Of a stretch of 33,462 nucleotides of DNA, positions 30,584 through 33,462 are shown in pieces. The number at the start of each line of letters is the position of its first letter. Position 1 is the first letter of the stretch. Source of the DNA: Planctomycetota bacterium (lineage in GTDB: Bacteria > Planctomycetota > UBA1135 > GCA-002686595); assembly GCA_027083445.1 (NCBI GenBank), contig JALWOP010000475.1:1-33462 (forward strand), written 5' to 3'. Under the pieces are notes generated by a model that was not told the origin of the DNA, did no database searches, and saw nothing but the letters and a program-made list of their open reading frames with translations. The position numbers were made by a program, and so were the translations under genes.

Positions 30584-33462
30584 TCAGTGCTCACCCTCGA
30601 GGCTCTCCAGCAACGTGGAGAGCCAACGGTCTCGCAGGGTGCCGTGGGGCGGCAGCTCCTTCAACTCGCGCCCGACATAGTGCGAGAGCTCCCGGCGGGC
30701 GCGCTCCGCGACGTAGTCCTCGGGGACGCGCATCATCTGGATCAAAAAGCCGATCACGTCCCGGTTCCCCTTCTCTTCGAACGCCTCCGCGGAGGGCGCC
30801 GGAATGGAACGCGCCTCGGCCGCGGCTCGCAACCAGGCCAAACTGTCCCCGCGCCGGACGGTATCGAGCCACTGGAACCAGGACTCGGCCGGGTCGATCT
30901 CGCCGCGCATATCGATGCAGGTCAAGATCGCCAGCTCACGGGCGACCTCTCCGTCGGTCTGGTCGCCCGAAAGCAACTCCATCATGACCGGTGCCGCAGC
31001 GGCGACCCCCTGACGGGCGAGCAGGAGGGAGGCCTCGCGGCGCAGCTCCCTGGACGGAGAACGCATGGCCGCGAAGAGCTCGTCGTGGGCCGCCTCACCC
31101 TGGTCGAGGAGGGCCTCACGCACGACTCGAACCATGCCCGGGGTCGTCCTCTGGCGCAGCAGAGAGACGAGCAGGGGGACCGTGTCGGGGTCGTGGAGAG
31201 CCGCGATGCCCCGGGCCGCCGCAAGGCGCAGGCGCACGTCGTCCTCGGTCAAGGCCGTGGTCAGGACGTCACGCACCCCCTCACCCCCGAGCCGTCCCAC
31301 GGCCCGCAGGGCGGCAGCGCGCTCCTCGACCTCACCCGCGCGGGCCCGTTCGAGGACGATCTCCCGCAGCGAAGCCAGCTTCGCGCTGCCGATCGCATCG
31401 ATCGCCGCCACCTTGACATCGATGACCCTGTCCTCGAGTAGAGTTCGCAGGGCGGCAAGGTCCTCTTCGCTCGCGGAGAGAGAGAGGGCATGGGCCGAAA
31501 CGGCACGCAGGATCGGACGGGAGTCGGTCGCCGCGACCCGGGCGACCGGCGGTCCCGCGTCGGCGATCAGCCCGGCCAAAAGGGGCATGGCCTCAGCCGA
31601 GAAGCGGTCGTGGAGGGTATCGATCAACTCCCACAGACGGGCGGCCAGCTCGGGCTCGGAGGTGTCGGCTCCGGGCTTCAAGCCGGCGGCTACCCGCGCC
31701 AGGCGGGCCAGCTTCTCGGCCCGACCACCGAGCCAGGGCTCCTCCTTCAAGAGCTCGAGCAGGGGATGGAAATCCCCCTGGCCGAGGCCTCCCCCATCCT
31801 GTTCGATCTCCTCCAGGGCGGCCACCTCGGGGTCGCGCTCGCGGGTCGGAATGTCGTGCGCGCGGGCGAAAATGAGCTGCTTCAGGCGCGCGTTGCGCGC
31901 TGCCGCATCGTGATCCCCAAACCACCAGGGTCCCTCCGCCAGGAACAGTTCGAGGCGGCTGCCATGGATCTTCGGATCGGGAAAACGCTGCCAATGACAG
32001 CGCTCGGCGAGGGCCTGGGCGCGACCGACGGACTGATCGAACCAGGCCAGGTGCTGGCTCGGCCCGACGATGAAGTTCTTGCTCCGCTCGCCGATGCGCA
32101 CATCGAGGAGGCGTCCCTTGTCGGGCAGCCCCCCGCGGGTTCCGGGAAGGCGTTCGATTCCAAGTAGCCCCTGGGCCGAGAGGAAATCGAGCAGATCCCG
32201 CGCGGAAGCGGCGTCGAGGTAGAAAACCTCACCCCGGTCGGCCGGGGGACGCCGGGCGAGGTCGGGTCCGACCAAGACGAAGGCCTCGCCACTGCTGCGG
32301 TCCCTGAAAGCCACCTGCAGGCGACGCTCGTCACCCTCCTTCGCGGGGAGCACGGCCCGGGAAGCGACGAAGGAATCCTTGGCGCTGAGCCACCACTCCG
32401 CCCAGGCCGGCCCATCGGTACCGAAACTCTGGCCGGTGATCATCTTCAACCGACGCAGGGCCGGTTCCCGCAGGGCGGGATAGTCGTTGAAAAACTCCAG
32501 ACCCGCCACGACCGCTACCAGCTTCCCCGCCACTTCGGAGTCGAGCCATTCGGAGACCTCGGGACGATCCGAGCGGAAGCCGATCCCCGCCAGGGCCGCC
32601 GCGCAGGTTCCCGCGATGAAGGGTTCGTGGGAGTCGAGACCGGTCAGCAGCGCCTCGACATGGCCCTCGCCGAGCTTCGGTTCGAGGAGACGATCCTCGC
32701 GCGCGATCAGGGCCAGGAGAGCGTAGGCCGAAGGCCGCAGGAGCCAACGATCCCCGAAGGCCCGGGCCAAGAGGATGTCATCCAGCGCCGGGTCATCGAA
32801 ACGGGCCAGGGCTTCGATCACCCGCGCGGCGACCTTGGCCTGGGGGTCGGCAAGGCAAGTCAGGAGTTGATCCCGCACCTCGGGGGACTCCCGTAGGGCG
32901 AGGAGATTGATCGCGCGCAGCCGGGTGTCCCCGCGCTGGGAGTGCAGGGCCAGGCCCAGATAGGGGACGAGGTCGTCCGTATCGAGCTCGGCGAGACGCC
33001 GCGATGCAACGGCCCGCACCGGTTGCTGGGGATGATCCAACAGTTGGCAGAGTAGCTTGGGCGTGGCCCGCACCGGGTCGAGGTCGATCAACTCCGACAG
33101 GGCCGGCCCCGCCGCCCGATTGGGCATGCGTCGCTGCAGGCGTTGGACGACCACCTCCGCATCCTCGGGTACACCGGAGCGCAGGAGCACTCGTACACCG
33201 GTGAGCATGGTCGGTGCGTGATCGGAGCCCAGGGCGACACGGGCCGCGACACGCCCCGCATCACCGAGGGAGAGCAGGGTCTCCCCCGCCTGCAGAGCCA
33301 CGGGATCATTGACGTCACGCAGCCTCGCCAGGGTCTCCAGGATCTCTTGGGAGGAACGCGTGAGGTCCCCCAAAGCGGGGTCGGAGTCGGCTCGAAGCCG
33401 TTCGTCGCGCCGTGCAGCGGCGACCGAGGCGGCCCCCTGCTCCTCCGCGCGGGCTCCCTGCC
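30584..33462 (-). CDS. Large HEAT-repeat protein (5' end outside window)
   Basis: At least 958 residues are open to the right edge of the window, with no ATG in the last 29 codons. A TTG at 33373 could serve as a start but is not convincing, so the gene probably continues outside. It has two blocks of HEAT-like repeats: about 1-330 counted from the TTG, with repeats such as PVRAVASRRLAEL and KVAARVIEALARF, and about 560-930, with VKVAAIDAIGSA and VRLRLAAARGIAAL. Between them lies a different segment (about 345-480). At the border is TGQSFGTDGPAWAEWWL, a phrase reminiscent of planctomycete HEAT proteins. HEAT solenoids bind proteins; no enzyme motif was seen. It is followed by the lytic transglycosylase and MscS genes, which suggests a cell-envelope role (inference). 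Confidence 0.8.
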   Translation of the reverse strand, partial: QGARAEEQGAASVAAARRDERLRADSDPALGDLTRSSQEILETLARLRDVNDPVALQAGETLLSLGDAGRVAARVALGSDHAPTMLTGVRVLLRSGVPEDAEVVVQRLQRRMPNRAAGPALSELIDLDPVRATPKLLCQLLDHPQQPVRAVASRRLAELDTDDLVPYLGLALHSQRGDTRLRAINLLALRESPEVRDQLLTCLADPQAKVAARVIEALARFDDPALDDILLARAFGDRWLLRPSAYALLALIAREDRLLEPKLGEGHVEALLTGLDSHEPFIAGTCAAALAGIGFRSDRPEVSEWLDSEVAGKLVAVVAGLEFFNDYPALREPALRRLKMITGQSFGTDGPAWAEWWLSAKDSFVASRAVLPAKEGDERRLQVAFRDRSSGEAFVLVGPDLARRPPADRGEVFYLDAASARDLLDFLSAQGLLGIERLPGTRGGLPDKGRLLDVRIGERSKNFIVGPSQHLAWFDQSVGRAQALAERCHWQRFPDPKIHGSRLELFLAEGPWWFGDHDAAARNARLKQLIFARAHDIPTRERDPEVAALEEIEQDGGGLGQGDFHPLLELLKEEPWLGGRAEKLARLARVAAGLKPGADTSEPELAARLWELIDTLHDRFSAEAMPLLAGLIADAGPPVARVAATDSRPILRAVSAHALSLSASEEDLAALRTLLEDRVIDVKVAAIDAIGSAKLASLREIVLERARAGEVEERAAALRAVGRLGGEGVRDVLTTALTEDDVRLRLAAARGIAALHDPDTVPLLVSLLRQRTTPGMVRVVREALLDQGEAAHDELFAAMRSPSRELRREASLLLARQGVAAAAPVMMELLSGDQTDGEVARELAILTCIDMRGEIDPAESWFQWLDTVRRGDSLAWLRAAAEARSIPAPSAEAFEEKGNRDVIGFLIQMMRVPEDYVAERARRELSHYVGRELKELPPHGTLRDRWLSTLLESLEGEH

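Overview
The window is a dense, GC-rich bacterial chromosome segment of about 33.5 kb. It holds 27 supported protein genes plus one doubtful small one. No rRNA, tRNA, CRISPR, insertion sequence or prophage was seen. Most genes carry few Shine-Dalgarno-like sequences, and many neighbours overlap by 4 bp. The gene content is Gram-negative: an outer-membrane barrel protein, a lipoprotein and periplasmic domains. The coaE-rho pair, a full Bat (aerotolerance-type) operon, a sulfatase-fold lipoprotein and a large HEAT-repeat protein with a tryptophan-rich AWAEWW segment together suggest Planctomycetota or a neighbouring phylum. This placement is an inference from gene content only.

Left part (1-16.4 kb). 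On the plus strand, coaE and rho come first, ending at a GC-rich hairpin. On the minus strand lies a chemoreceptor / GT4-coiled-coil / GT2 cluster (7285 down to 2168). Divergent from the chemoreceptor is a gene (7490-9133) that joins a small PstS-like binding domain, a short coiled coil and an outer-membrane beta barrel in one chain. Then follow thioredoxin reductase (minus), an inositol-monophosphatase-family enzyme (plus), an ABC exporter pair with a glycerol-3-phosphate-dehydrogenase-like flavoprotein (minus), an ArsC-family protein (plus), and a 2Fe-2S ferredoxin followed directly by a histidine kinase that has no sensor domain (minus).

Right part (16.4-33.4 kb). Nearly everything is on the minus strand. 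Read in transcription order, a HEAT-repeat protein (cut by the window edge), a lytic transglycosylase and an MscS channel form one cell-envelope cluster, closed by a hairpin at 28414-28438. Next comes a long operon: MoxR ATPase, DUF58, a BatD-like small membrane protein, BatA, BatB, a Q-rich TPR-type protein, BatD and a TPR/SH3 protein. Twelve bases further is a sulfatase-fold lipoprotein whose catalytic and metal residues look lost, and then a GT4 glycosyltransferase.

The most unusual items are the binding-protein/porin fusion beside the chemoreceptor-glycosyltransferase cluster, the apparently dead sulfatase-fold lipoprotein appended to the Bat operon, the ferredoxin-kinase pair, and the repeated QQQQD tract in the Bat TPR-type protein.
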